Of a stretch of DNA of 14,456 bases, positions 7,100 to 13,298 are shown piece after piece. The position numbers were made by a program, and so were the translations under genes. The stretch spans positions 9,950 through 24,405 of the forward strand of contig DCWO01000077.1 of the NCBI GenBank assembly GCA_002328865.1, read 5' to 3'. Source of the stretch: Dehalococcoidia bacterium UBA2160. Its GTDB lineage: Bacteria > Chloroflexota > Dehalococcoidia > Lucifugimonadales > UBA1123. How positions within the stretch are numbered: position 1 is the first letter of the stretch; every line of letters begins with the position of its first letter. The notes beneath the pieces were generated by a model, which saw only the letters and a program-made list of their open reading frames with translations, was not told the origin of the DNA and did not search any database.

Positions 7100-8143
7100 A
7101 TGGCTACGATGACCGCCGCGTTTTTCGACGGTGCAGGCAAGATGGAGCTTAAGGAGCATCCGCGCCCTACCGCGGGACCGGGTGACGCAGTCATTCGGGT
7201 GCGGGCCACCGGCATATGCGGCTCAGACCTTCAGATGAATGTCGACAAAGACGCCCCTGACCTCGACCCCGCCGGCCACGAAGTCGCGGGAGAGGTGGTC
7301 GAGGTCGGCGACGGCGTCGACTCGGCGATGATCGGGACACGTGTCGCGGTCGAGATCATCGGCCACGGGCGGGCTTGCACCACATGCTGGTACTGCCGTC
7401 AAGGTCAGTTCATACAGTGCCAGAATAAGTCGGGGGCAACCGGCGGCGGTTTCGCCGAGTACATGATGCGCAAGGCGGGCGGCTGCTACGACATCCCTGA
7501 CAGCCTCTCCTGGGGCGAGGCCGCGCTTGTCGAGCCGCTTGCGGTGTCCATTCACGGCGTTCGCCGGGGCAATCTCCAGGGCGGCGAAGTTGTCGCGGTT
7601 CTGGGATCTGGCAACATTGGCCTGACAGCGATCGCGGCGGCGCGTGCTATGGGCGCCGGCAAGATCATCGCGACGGCGAGGTACGAGCAGCAGGCGGCGA
7701 TGGCGAAACGCCTCGGCGCCGACGAAGCTCTGCCGGACACCGGGCCGGACTTCTGGAACGCCATCGCCGATTGCACCGACGGCAGGGGCGCCGACATGAC
7801 CATCGAGACCGTCGGCGGGCATCAGAGCGCCTCCGCGACTCAAGCGGTGGAAGTCACGCGCCGGCAAGGACGATTCGTCATCATCGGCGGGTTCCGTCGC
7901 CCGTTCGAGTTCGATTTTTTGACCCCGATGCTCAAAGAGCACTCGATTGTCTTCAGCTCCTGCTACAACGTGATAGACGGCAGGCACGATTACGAGCTGG
8001 CCGTCGATTTCATCGAGTCGGGCCGGACCCGGCTGGAGGAGATGATCACACACACCTACCCGTTGGCTGAAATCCAGCAAGGTTTCGAAACCGCCTATGA
8101 CAAGAACTCAGGATCGGTGAAGGTGCAGATACTCCAAGACTAA
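7100..8143 (+). CDS. Zinc-dependent medium-chain dehydrogenase (threonine/polyol dehydrogenase-like)
   Basis: This 347-residue MDR-family enzyme oxidises a secondary alcohol, probably a polyol, sugar acid or threonine-like substrate, with NAD(P)+. Catalytic zinc residues are Cys40 (GICGSD) and His60-Glu61 (AGHE), plus Glu145 in LVEPLAV. The structural zinc loop is complete as Cys93, Cys96, Cys99 and Cys107 (CTTCWYC, then QC). The Rossmann motif LGSGNIG lies at about 168-174, followed by an ARAMGAGKII segment. No acidic residue choice settles NAD against NADP by eye. The start is an ATG with AGGGGG at 7089-7094. It lies downstream of the aldolase but is separated by the repeat mosaic, so it may have its own promoter. 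Confidence 0.92.
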   Translation: MATMTAAFFDGAGKMELKEHPRPTAGPGDAVIRVRATGICGSDLQMNVDKDAPDLDPAGHEVAGEVVEVGDGVDSAMIGTRVAVEIIGHGRACTTCWYCRQGQFIQCQNKSGATGGGFAEYMMRKAGGCYDIPDSLSWGEAALVEPLAVSIHGVRRGNLQGGEVVAVLGSGNIGLTAIAAARAMGAGKIIATARYEQQAAMAKRLGADEALPDTGPDFWNAIADCTDGRGADMTIETVGGHQSASATQAVEVTRRQGRFVIIGGFRRPFEFDFLTPMLKEHSIVFSSCYNVIDGRHDYELAVDFIESGRTRLEEMITHTYPLAEIQQGFETAYDKNSGSVKVQILQD

Positions 8144-8214
8144 ACCAAGCGCAGTCCAGGGCCGAAATGACGAACGGTTTTCATAACACCGTCCGCGTTT
8201 GCACCGGAATTTGC

Positions 8215-8244
8215 TTTTCAGCGACGCATCGATGTGTTTATAAT
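8215..8244 (+). promoter_or_regulatory. Promoter of the Trp-leader unit
   Basis: TTTTCA (8215-8220), an 18-base spacer and a perfect TATAAT (8239-8244) lie in a short AT-rich stretch. Transcription would start near 8251. The -10 is strong; the -35 matches the consensus only partly. Confidence 0.55.
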
Positions 8245-8268
8245 GGCACTAAGAGACTAGGGTGGTGG

Positions 8269-8346
8269 ATGTTGACAGCTTTTGGAATGGGTCTCTTGGA
8301 AGGAGGCAGTGCATTGGATAGTAGTAGTAAGAGGTGGGCCTGGTAG
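8269..8346 (+). CDS. Short leader peptide ending Arg-Trp-Ala-Trp (trpL-like)
   Basis: An ATG at 8269 opens a 25-codon frame that ends RWAW-stop (TGG GCC TGG TAG at 8335-8346). A second in-frame start, TTG at 8314, has a perfect AAGGAGG (8300-8306) seven bases upstream and would give a 10-residue peptide, DSSSKRWAW after the initiator. Two Trp codons in the last three positions would be very unlikely by chance. The stop codon overlaps the first bases of the next hairpin, and an intrinsic terminator follows 30 bases later, which matches trp leader peptides. The weaker site before the ATG is AGGG/GGTGG (8259-8268). The shorter product from TTG is at least as likely. Confidence 0.6.
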   Translation: MLTAFGMGLLEGGSALDSSSKRWAW

Positions 8347-8364
8347 GTGTTCCCAGGAACGCCT
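8345..8364 (+). repeat. Hairpin immediately after the Trp leader stop
   Basis: AGGTGTTCC (8345-8353) pairs with GGAACGCCT (8356-8364), with one G-U pair; sterically the last pair opens to leave a CCAG loop. It overlaps the leader stop codon, the place where a 1:2 or pause hairpin sits in attenuators. Confidence 0.6.
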
Positions 8365-8375
8365 CTGAATAGGTT

Positions 8376-8406
8376 GGGCCTCGTCTTCGGACGAGGCCCT
8401 TTTTTT
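8376..8406 (+). terminator. Intrinsic terminator of the Trp-leader unit
   Basis: GGGCCTCGTC (8376-8385) and GACGAGGCCC (8390-8399) form a perfect 10-bp stem closed by a TTCG tetraloop, followed by seven T (8400-8406). It works only on the plus strand; no T-run lies on the other side for the convergent molybdoenzyme gene. Confidence 0.92.
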
Positions 8407-8489
8407 GTCCGGGCGGCGCCTGGTCAGCGCCTTCACCTCGGTTCGTCCCGCGCCGCCGTACGCCGGAAACCTGCGGCGCTTCAACGACG

Positions 8490-11372
8490 CTAACGGAGAT
8501 AGTACGCTTCGGGGTCCGGCTTCACGGACCGGAGCATCCAGAGAGGCCGGCGAAGGTTGTCGGGTCCGGGTCCGGGCCGGGTCGTGTTCAACCACTCTCG
8601 GTACACGTTCATCGACGCGTCGGTGTCCGCGAATACATCCCCGTACATGTCATCCGGCCCCGCCTTTTCGATGCGAACCCTCTGATGCCAGCAGTGCATC
8701 CCGCTGACTGGGTCTGGGTGCACTGGAAACGCGAAGTTCTGATGGACTCCCCCTTCTCGCCAATACACGCGGCTGCTGTCCGGGTCGCGGCTGTCGAACG
8801 GCTGAACGCCGCCAACCTGACGCATCCGCCACTTGCCCGGTGATGTTTCGTTCAGGGTGACCCGGGAGGTCGACCACCCCTGGCCGCCTGAATCCTTCTC
8901 CATCCTCCACCTGCCCATGTGATGGGAGCACGCCACGACGCCGGGCTTGATTCCCTCGGTCACCCAAAGCCGGTTGACGAAATATCCAATGTCTGTGTGC
9001 AGCTTGACGAGATCACCGGTGTCCGAGCCGAGCTTTCTGGCGTCGATCGGGTTCATCCAGACGGGGTTGTTGTGCGCGATCTCGTAGAGCCACTTCGCGT
9101 TGCCCGACCGGGTATGGATGAGCGTCGGAACCCGGAACGTGGGTATCAGGGCGAATTCGCCATCCTCCGGTTTCAGTTCGTCAACGTGCACATGGCTCTT
9201 GACATACACGGGGAGGGTGTACTCGGGCCAGCCCCACTCCTTCATCGTGGCTGAGTAGAACTCCAATTTGCGGGAAGGCGTGGAGAACCCTGCAACGCAC
9301 TTGCCTTCGATCTGAACGCCGACAGGTTGGCCATCCGCGTTTCGGATGACGTTCGTGACGGGATCTATGCCGCCGCCGTCGAATTCCTCGTTGGACAGCT
9401 CGCTCTCATGAAGGCCGTACCGTTCACCGGCGATCTCGAACGCGCCGTACCTTCTCATGTACTGGATTGGCGACAACCCCTGCGAGGCCGCTTCCTCCTT
9501 CAGCCCCGGCACGTTGTGCTCGAACATCCAGGAGTAGTACTCGTCGACGGTCAGCTTCTCGCCAGGCGTCTCTGGCGATTCAAAATACTTGCGGATGCCC
9601 ATCGTCCCATCGGGATCGATTCTCCACGACAGGTTGATCCAGAACTCGTCCTCTTCCCAGACCTCGCCTGGATTGGCCTCGTGAGTATGCTCAAAACTCT
9701 CGCCAAGTCGCTCCCTGGCGACTTTCAGGACGGGTTGACGGAAACCGATCCAGCGCCCCGCATGAGTCTCCTGGCTCTGGAGGTCGTGCCTTTCCGGCGA
9801 GAGGCCCATCGGGAGCACGTAGTCGGCGAACGCCGCAGTCTCATTCCACGTCGGGGTCATGGTGACGTGGAGGCCGACCTTGGACTCGTCACGCAGGACC
9901 TCGATCCAGCTTGCTCCGTCAGGGTTGGTCCACACCGGGTTGTACACCCTGGTGATGTAAACGTCCAGCCTTCCTCTTTCGTCTTTCAGGAAGTGCGGAA
10001 GCAGGAAACTCATCTCGTGGTGAGTCAGTGGGTACTCGAGTGGGAAGAGAAGCTCGTTCCACACCTTCTGCGGCGGGGGTTTCAGGAATGGCTCCGGAGC
10101 AAACTTGTCCCAGACGTTGGGGCAAACCCCTCCCGGCGTGCCCACGCTGCCGGTCAGCACGTTGAGGAGTTGCAGCGTACGGGCCACCTGCCAGCCGCCC
10201 AGGTTGCCGGAGGCGGTGTTGCGCCACACGTGCGCGGAGAACGCTGATCCTGCATCCGCGATCTCGTGCGCCACGTCGACGATGACCTTTGCCGGAACGC
10301 CGCTCTCAGATTCGGCGTACTCCAGCGTGAACTCAGCATACACGGTCTTCAGGTTGTCCACGAAGTTGGGGAACGTTGCCTCAACCCCGTCGACCTCGGC
10401 TCGCATGTACTCTTCCCAGTTGAGCCAGCGGCGAACGAAGTCCTTGTCGAACAGGTCCTCTTGGATGAGGATATTGGCCATAGCCAACAGTATTGCACCC
10501 TCGGCGCCCGGCCATGGCGACATCCAGTAGTCGGCCATCGAAGCCGTGTTCGAAAGGCGGGTGTCCATGACGGCGATTTTGGCGCCGCTCATCCTGCTTT
10601 CGGTGATGCGCTGGGCATGAGGATTGAAATAGTGACCCGATTCCAGGTGGGAGCTCAGCAGCAGCGTGAACTTGGCCTTGGCGTAATCGGGAGACGGCCG
10701 GTCGGCGCCTTGCCACAACTCGTAGCCAAGCCTTGCAGCCCCAGAGCAGACGTTGGTGTGGCTATTGTGGCCGTCGATTCCCCACGCTTGGAGCACCCGG
10801 TCCATGTAGCCGTCGTGCCCCGGCCTGCCGACGTGGTACATGACCTCGTGGCCTCGGTCTTCTGCAAGAGCCTTTCTGATCCTGCCCCCCACGGCATCCA
10901 ACACCTCATCCCACGTCGTGCGTTCCCATTTGCCCTCGCCTCGCTTGCCTGCTCTCTTGAGCGGATAGAGGATCCGTTCCGAGTCGTTGATCTGAGTGAT
11001 CGTGGCGGGGCCTTTCGCGCAAGTCCTGCCGCGACTGCCGGGATGCATCGGATTCCCCTCGAACCGCTGGACCTCGAGAGTCTCTCTGTCAACGTACGCG
11101 AGCAGGCCGCAGGCGGCCTCGCAATTGAAGCACAAGGTCGGGATGATCGTGTAGGTTCGTTTCACTTTCTTGGGCCAGGCGGCGGAGTCGTACTCGACCC
11201 AGTCATCCCATTGCTCGGGCGGAGGAGCGCTCAACATTCCCATCGACGCCGCGCGTTCGTCCGATTCGCTGCCGCTCGTGGCGGGAGAAGCAGTCTGTGT
11301 CCCGACGCGTGCCGTGTCCTCCGTCGTGCTCGGCCCTGTGATAGCTGAACCGACCTCTGGTTTCTCAATCAA
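8490..11372 (-). CDS. Molybdopterin oxidoreductase catalytic subunit (PsrA/PhsA/SrdA-like, DMSO reductase family)
   Basis: This 960-residue protein should carry a Mo- or W-bisPGD cofactor and one [4Fe-4S] cluster. The cluster motif is Cys81-x2-Cys84-x3-Cys88 then Cys118 in CAKG, where the Lys is the usual electron-relay residue. Cys209 in HTNVCSGAARLG sits where the metal-ligand residue is expected, favouring a Cys ligand as in polysulfide and thiosulfate reductases. The enzyme probably reduces or oxidises a sulfur, selenium or similar compound; the substrate is not readable. There is no twin-arginine signal. Instead a Ser/Thr/Glu-rich hydrophilic stretch of about 70 residues precedes the fold. 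The start is TTG at 11372, 15 bases after the partner's stop, with AAAGG ten bases upstream; an ATG at 11243 (residue 44) is an alternative. Confidence 0.9.
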   Translation of the reverse strand: MIEKPEVGSAITGPSTTEDTARVGTQTASPATSGSESDERAASMGMLSAPPPEQWDDWVEYDSAAWPKKVKRTYTIIPTLCFNCEAACGLLAYVDRETLEVQRFEGNPMHPGSRGRTCAKGPATITQINDSERILYPLKRAGKRGEGKWERTTWDEVLDAVGGRIRKALAEDRGHEVMYHVGRPGHDGYMDRVLQAWGIDGHNSHTNVCSGAARLGYELWQGADRPSPDYAKAKFTLLLSSHLESGHYFNPHAQRITESRMSGAKIAVMDTRLSNTASMADYWMSPWPGAEGAILLAMANILIQEDLFDKDFVRRWLNWEEYMRAEVDGVEATFPNFVDNLKTVYAEFTLEYAESESGVPAKVIVDVAHEIADAGSAFSAHVWRNTASGNLGGWQVARTLQLLNVLTGSVGTPGGVCPNVWDKFAPEPFLKPPPQKVWNELLFPLEYPLTHHEMSFLLPHFLKDERGRLDVYITRVYNPVWTNPDGASWIEVLRDESKVGLHVTMTPTWNETAAFADYVLPMGLSPERHDLQSQETHAGRWIGFRQPVLKVARERLGESFEHTHEANPGEVWEEDEFWINLSWRIDPDGTMGIRKYFESPETPGEKLTVDEYYSWMFEHNVPGLKEEAASQGLSPIQYMRRYGAFEIAGERYGLHESELSNEEFDGGGIDPVTNVIRNADGQPVGVQIEGKCVAGFSTPSRKLEFYSATMKEWGWPEYTLPVYVKSHVHVDELKPEDGEFALIPTFRVPTLIHTRSGNAKWLYEIAHNNPVWMNPIDARKLGSDTGDLVKLHTDIGYFVNRLWVTEGIKPGVVACSHHMGRWRMEKDSGGQGWSTSRVTLNETSPGKWRMRQVGGVQPFDSRDPDSSRVYWREGGVHQNFAFPVHPDPVSGMHCWHQRVRIEKAGPDDMYGDVFADTDASMNVYREWLNTTRPGPGPDNLRRPLWMLRSVKPDPEAYYLR

Positions 11373-11387
11373 TGCGCGTGAGCCTTT

Positions 11388-12929
11388 CTAGGAAAGAGGT
11401 ACGGATTGGCCCGCCTCCAGCCAAATGTTCTCGTATATGAACAATCCAACGAGAGCGAGCGCGGCTGCCGCGGCCCACAGCCCGTTCATGTTTGACTCGA
11501 CGTTCAGGTGCAGGACCAACAACGCGATTGGCGCTATGACGCCGCCGGCAATGGCGCCCACCCAGAAAAGGTATCGGCGCGAACCGGACACCATGTGGCG
11601 GGCTGCTTTTGCGGCGTCGCTGCCGTGGCGGGCGAGGAAGGCCTCGCTCAAGACAAAGACGCCGTGGACAGACACGACACCCGCAAGGATTTTCACGAGG
11701 AGGTCCGTGTCCTCCTGGCCGGAGCCAATTGCGAGGCCAGCGAGAAGCAGCGCCGACGTGCCGGCGAGCACCGCTTGGACCAAAAGATGCGGAAACACCA
11801 GGGCGCCGAGCCAAAGGTCGCGCGCCTTGGCCTGGCCGAAGAGCAAGGCCGAGTACCCTGCGGCCATCGCGCCGGTCGCGGCCACCGCCCAGGATACAGC
11901 CCTCATGGCTATCAATGAATCGGATAACCCAAGAACCAACCACACAACGCAAAAAGCTCCGAACGTCATCAATACGTAACTGCCTTTGACCAGCCACGAA
12001 GAGAAGTTCGGTTTCAAAAGGATGGCCATGAAACGCTCGGGCCTTCCGAGATGCGATATCAGGAGCGTGCCGGTGAACGCCATGAACAAAAGTCCGACGG
12101 CGGATGCAGCGGAACCGAACAGGTCGAGGTCCTCGGAGAAGCCAAGACCCAAGATGATTGCCGCCGCCATCATGGCCCCGGCAGCGACAGACTTCGTCCA
12201 CAGAAGCGCGGACACCGTGACGCCCCAGTGCGTTTGGTGAGGGACATCGTAGACAGTCAGAGGCGCGCCTCCGTTGGCGCCGTTCAAGCTGGACGTCATG
12301 GCCGGGAGGACGCCGTCCGGTCGCAGATCGGCCCAGAGGTAGCTTCCGGATTGCCGCGTCATGCCGGGATTTAGCGTCGAGTCGTCCGCGCCGACGTAAA
12401 ACACCTGTGGCCCAGTGCCTTTGTCCGGCTTGCGCACCATCGTCGACTCGCGTGCCACGAGTTGGGCTACGTCGCTTGCGGGATCGTCCATGTCTCCGGA
12501 CGTGACGGCCTGCACCGGGCAAGTGGTTTGACAGGACGGCAACATGCTGTTTTCCAGGCGTGGCGCGCAGAAATTGCACTTGGCGGCTGTGTTCAGGTTG
12601 TTGCCGTCCGCGTACAAGGCATCATATGGACACGCTTGCATGCAAGCCCGGCAGCCGACGCAACGGTCTCTGTCGAAGTCCACGATCCCGTCGTCGCGTT
12701 TGAAGAGTGCGCTCGTAGGGCAGATGGCGACGCACGGCGGGTTATCGCAGTGGTTGCATCGCAACACGGCGAAATGGCGTCGGGCGTTCGGAAACTCCCC
12801 CTTCTCGACGTACTTGACCCAGGTGCGGAACGATCCCACGGGCACGTTATTCTCCGCCTTGCACGCGACGGTGCAGGCATGGCACCCGATACACTTGCGC
12901 TGGTCCAAGACGAAACCGTATCTCGTCAT
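11388..12929 (-). CDS. Fused four-cluster ferredoxin and NrfD/PsrC-like membrane subunit
   Basis: This 513-residue protein joins two subunits that are usually separate. Residues 1-145 are a PsrB/DmsB-like ferredoxin with sixteen Cys in four sets: 13/16/19/23, 58/61/66/70, 90/93/96/100 and 118/121/133/137, enough for four [4Fe-4S] clusters. A linker of about 90 residues leads to roughly eight membrane helices between 240 and 505 (about 240-264, 270-294, 314-336, 342-365, 372-401, 409-433, 453-475, 483-506), typical of NrfD quinone-interacting subunits. It should pass electrons between the quinone pool and the molybdoenzyme encoded 15 bases downstream. The start is an ATG at 12929 with only a weak AGCAGGA upstream. 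It lies 97 bases after an intrinsic terminator, so its expression probably depends on read-through. Confidence 0.92.
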   Translation of the reverse strand: MTRYGFVLDQRKCIGCHACTVACKAENNVPVGSFRTWVKYVEKGEFPNARRHFAVLRCNHCDNPPCVAICPTSALFKRDDGIVDFDRDRCVGCRACMQACPYDALYADGNNLNTAAKCNFCAPRLENSMLPSCQTTCPVQAVTSGDMDDPASDVAQLVARESTMVRKPDKGTGPQVFYVGADDSTLNPGMTRQSGSYLWADLRPDGVLPAMTSSLNGANGGAPLTVYDVPHQTHWGVTVSALLWTKSVAAGAMMAAAIILGLGFSEDLDLFGSAASAVGLLFMAFTGTLLISHLGRPERFMAILLKPNFSSWLVKGSYVLMTFGAFCVVWLVLGLSDSLIAMRAVSWAVAATGAMAAGYSALLFGQAKARDLWLGALVFPHLLVQAVLAGTSALLLAGLAIGSGQEDTDLLVKILAGVVSVHGVFVLSEAFLARHGSDAAKAARHMVSGSRRYLFWVGAIAGGVIAPIALLVLHLNVESNMNGLWAAAAALALVGLFIYENIWLEAGQSVPLS

Positions 12930-13025
12930 TGGCGTCCTGCTTGGCGCTGTTGCTCACACATCGATTCGTTCTCTCTTTACGAATTGTGACGCGCCGATCT
13001 TCAAACGACCCAAGGCACGCCCAAC

Positions 13026-13060
13026 AAAAAAAGAGAGCTACGGGATTACCGTAGCTCTCT
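13026..13060 (-). terminator. Intrinsic terminator in the leader of the molybdoenzyme operon
   Basis: On the minus strand, AGAGAGCTACGG (13060-13049) and CCGTAGCTCTCT (13043-13032) form a perfect 12-bp stem with loop TAATC, followed by T residues down to 13026. It stands between a good promoter (13246-13274) and the ferredoxin-NrfD gene (start 12929), and its stem begins at the last base of the Cys-rich leader's stop codon. This position fits attenuation rather than ordinary gene-end termination. Confidence 0.93.
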
Positions 13061-13182
13061 CAAACATTGCCTCGCGTCGAACAACATGCACAACAACATG
13101 TACACGTGCACAAGCTCAGGGCGCCTGCCGAATGGTCGCTAAATGTCCCGCCGCGAATGTCTATGGCGGGCATTGGTGACAT
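13060..13182 (-). CDS. Polycysteine leader peptide (40 aa)
   Basis: The frame encodes LCTCTCCCACCS near its end: seven Cys in residues 25-34 (Cys codons within 13110-13081), then STRGNV and TGA. The TGA overlaps the first base of the terminator stem. The start chosen is ATG at 13182, with GGAGG (13198-13194) eleven bases upstream. A second in-frame ATG at 13173 has GGAG nine bases upstream but lies within a hairpin. Open reading extends further upstream to 13263, but that lies in the promoter. Polycysteine short ORFs are known as Cys-responsive attenuators in mycobacteria (there leaderless); this one has a ribosome binding site and lies upstream of a redox operon. A metal-binding mini-protein is the main alternative. 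Confidence 0.7.
   Translation of the reverse strand: MSPMPAIDIRGGTFSDHSAGALSLCTCTCCCACCSTRGNV
13143..13173 (-). repeat. Hairpin over the second leader start codon
   Basis: CCCGCC (13147-13152) and GGCGGG (13165-13170) flank a 12-base loop, with ATG/CAT (13143-13145 and 13171-13173) extending the stem past a one-base bulge. In the minus-strand RNA the alternative ATG at 13173 is base-paired in this stem, which could influence initiation of the leader peptide. Confidence 0.55.
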
Positions 13183-13212
13183 CTCCAACAAGACCTCCAA
13201 CCGGAAGACTGG

Positions 13213-13242
13213 CGCCAGCGATCTTCTTTTTGATCGCTGGCG
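13213..13242 (-). repeat. Strong 5' stem-loop of the leader RNA
   Basis: CGCCAGCGATC (13213-13223) and GATCGCTGGCG (13232-13242) are perfect 11-base arms with an 8-base loop. It falls at the predicted 5' end of the leader transcript, where it could protect the RNA. No adjacent T-run on either side, so it is not a terminator. Confidence 0.75.
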
Positions 13243-13245
13243 GCG

Positions 13246-13274
13246 AGTGTACCAATGGGTCATATTGTCGTCAA
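13246..13274 (-). promoter_or_regulatory. Sigma-70-type promoter for the leader and molybdoenzyme operon
   Basis: On the minus strand, TTGACG (13269-13274), exactly 17 bases, then TACACT (13246-13251). The -35 matches five of six consensus bases and the -10 four of six. It lies 25 bases beyond the stop of the GrdB-like gene, so the molybdoenzyme operon has its own start, although read-through from upstream is possible too. Confidence 0.65.
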
Positions 13275-13298
13275 GGCCAAATCTCGACCGACTCGCCC

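Larger units (their letters stand above)
8251..8406 (+). ncRNA. Candidate leader/attenuator RNA (about 155 nt), trp-attenuator-like
   Basis: The segment has its own promoter, a short Trp-ending ORF, a hairpin at 8345-8364 and an intrinsic terminator at 8376-8406. This is the layout of a ribosome-mediated amino-acid attenuator. AAGAGAC at its 5' end (8250-8256) can pair with GTCTCTT (8291-8297). The Trp-codon segment 8336-8343 can pair with 8374-8381, part of the terminator's left arm, but three of the eight pairs are G-U wobbles or worse and I see no strong classical antiterminator. Nothing on the plus strand follows the terminator, because the next gene is convergent. It may therefore act as a free small RNA, like the rnTrpL RNA released from the Sinorhizobium trp leader, or be a leader that lost its operon. 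The 4.5S, 6S and tmRNA signatures are absent. Confidence 0.55.
13026..13241 (-). ncRNA. Operon leader RNA with polycysteine ORF and terminator (candidate Cys attenuator)
   Basis: The predicted transcript from the promoter at 13246-13274 runs about 215 nt to the intrinsic terminator. In order it holds a strong 5' stem-loop (13242-13213), a GGAGG ribosome binding site, a hairpin over the leader start region (13173-13143), a 40-codon leader ORF with seven Cys codons in ten, and the terminator. The layout is that of ribosome-mediated attenuation in which slow translation at Cys codons would alter folding and permit read-through into the molybdoenzyme genes. I found no strong antiterminator pairing by eye; the GAGCT just before the Cys codons can pair with AGCTC of the terminator's right arm, but that is only five bases. 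Confidence 0.7.

Noticed and set aside
8165..8195. ACGGT / ACCGT hairpin after the dehydrogenase as its terminator
   Set aside because: Only five base pairs and no T-run follow; too weak to call.
8251..8406. SRP 4.5S, 6S or tmRNA
   Set aside because: A GGAAGGAGGCAG stretch recalls the SRP apical region, but the GGTCAGG and AGCAGCC parts are missing, and it is better explained as the ribosome binding site of the TTG-started Trp leader. No 6S or tmRNA hallmarks are seen.
9327..11348. Two long plus-strand open frames across the molybdoenzyme gene
   Set aside because: They are antisense to the clear catalytic subunit with intact Fe-S motif; their composition is that of a complementary frame.
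11365..12579. A 404-codon minus-strand open frame
   Set aside because: It is a shifted-frame shadow of the ferredoxin-NrfD gene, Arg/Pro/Gly-rich with no motifs, and has no ribosome binding site.
13026..13241. Molybdenum-cofactor riboswitch in the molybdoenzyme leader
   Set aside because: The operon makes this tempting, but the leader is largely taken up by the Cys-rich ORF and I cannot identify Moco RNA consensus elements; the attenuator reading explains more.
13171..13257. Long-range pairing CATTGGT (13171-13177) with ACCAATG (13251-13257) as a riboswitch P1 stem
   Set aside because: The second arm overlaps the -10 region and lies upstream of the predicted transcript start, so it would not be in the RNA.
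13183..13263. Extended 67-residue version of the Cys-rich peptide
   Set aside because: Its start codon lies within the promoter, upstream of the predicted transcription start, so the shorter form behind GGAGG was preferred.
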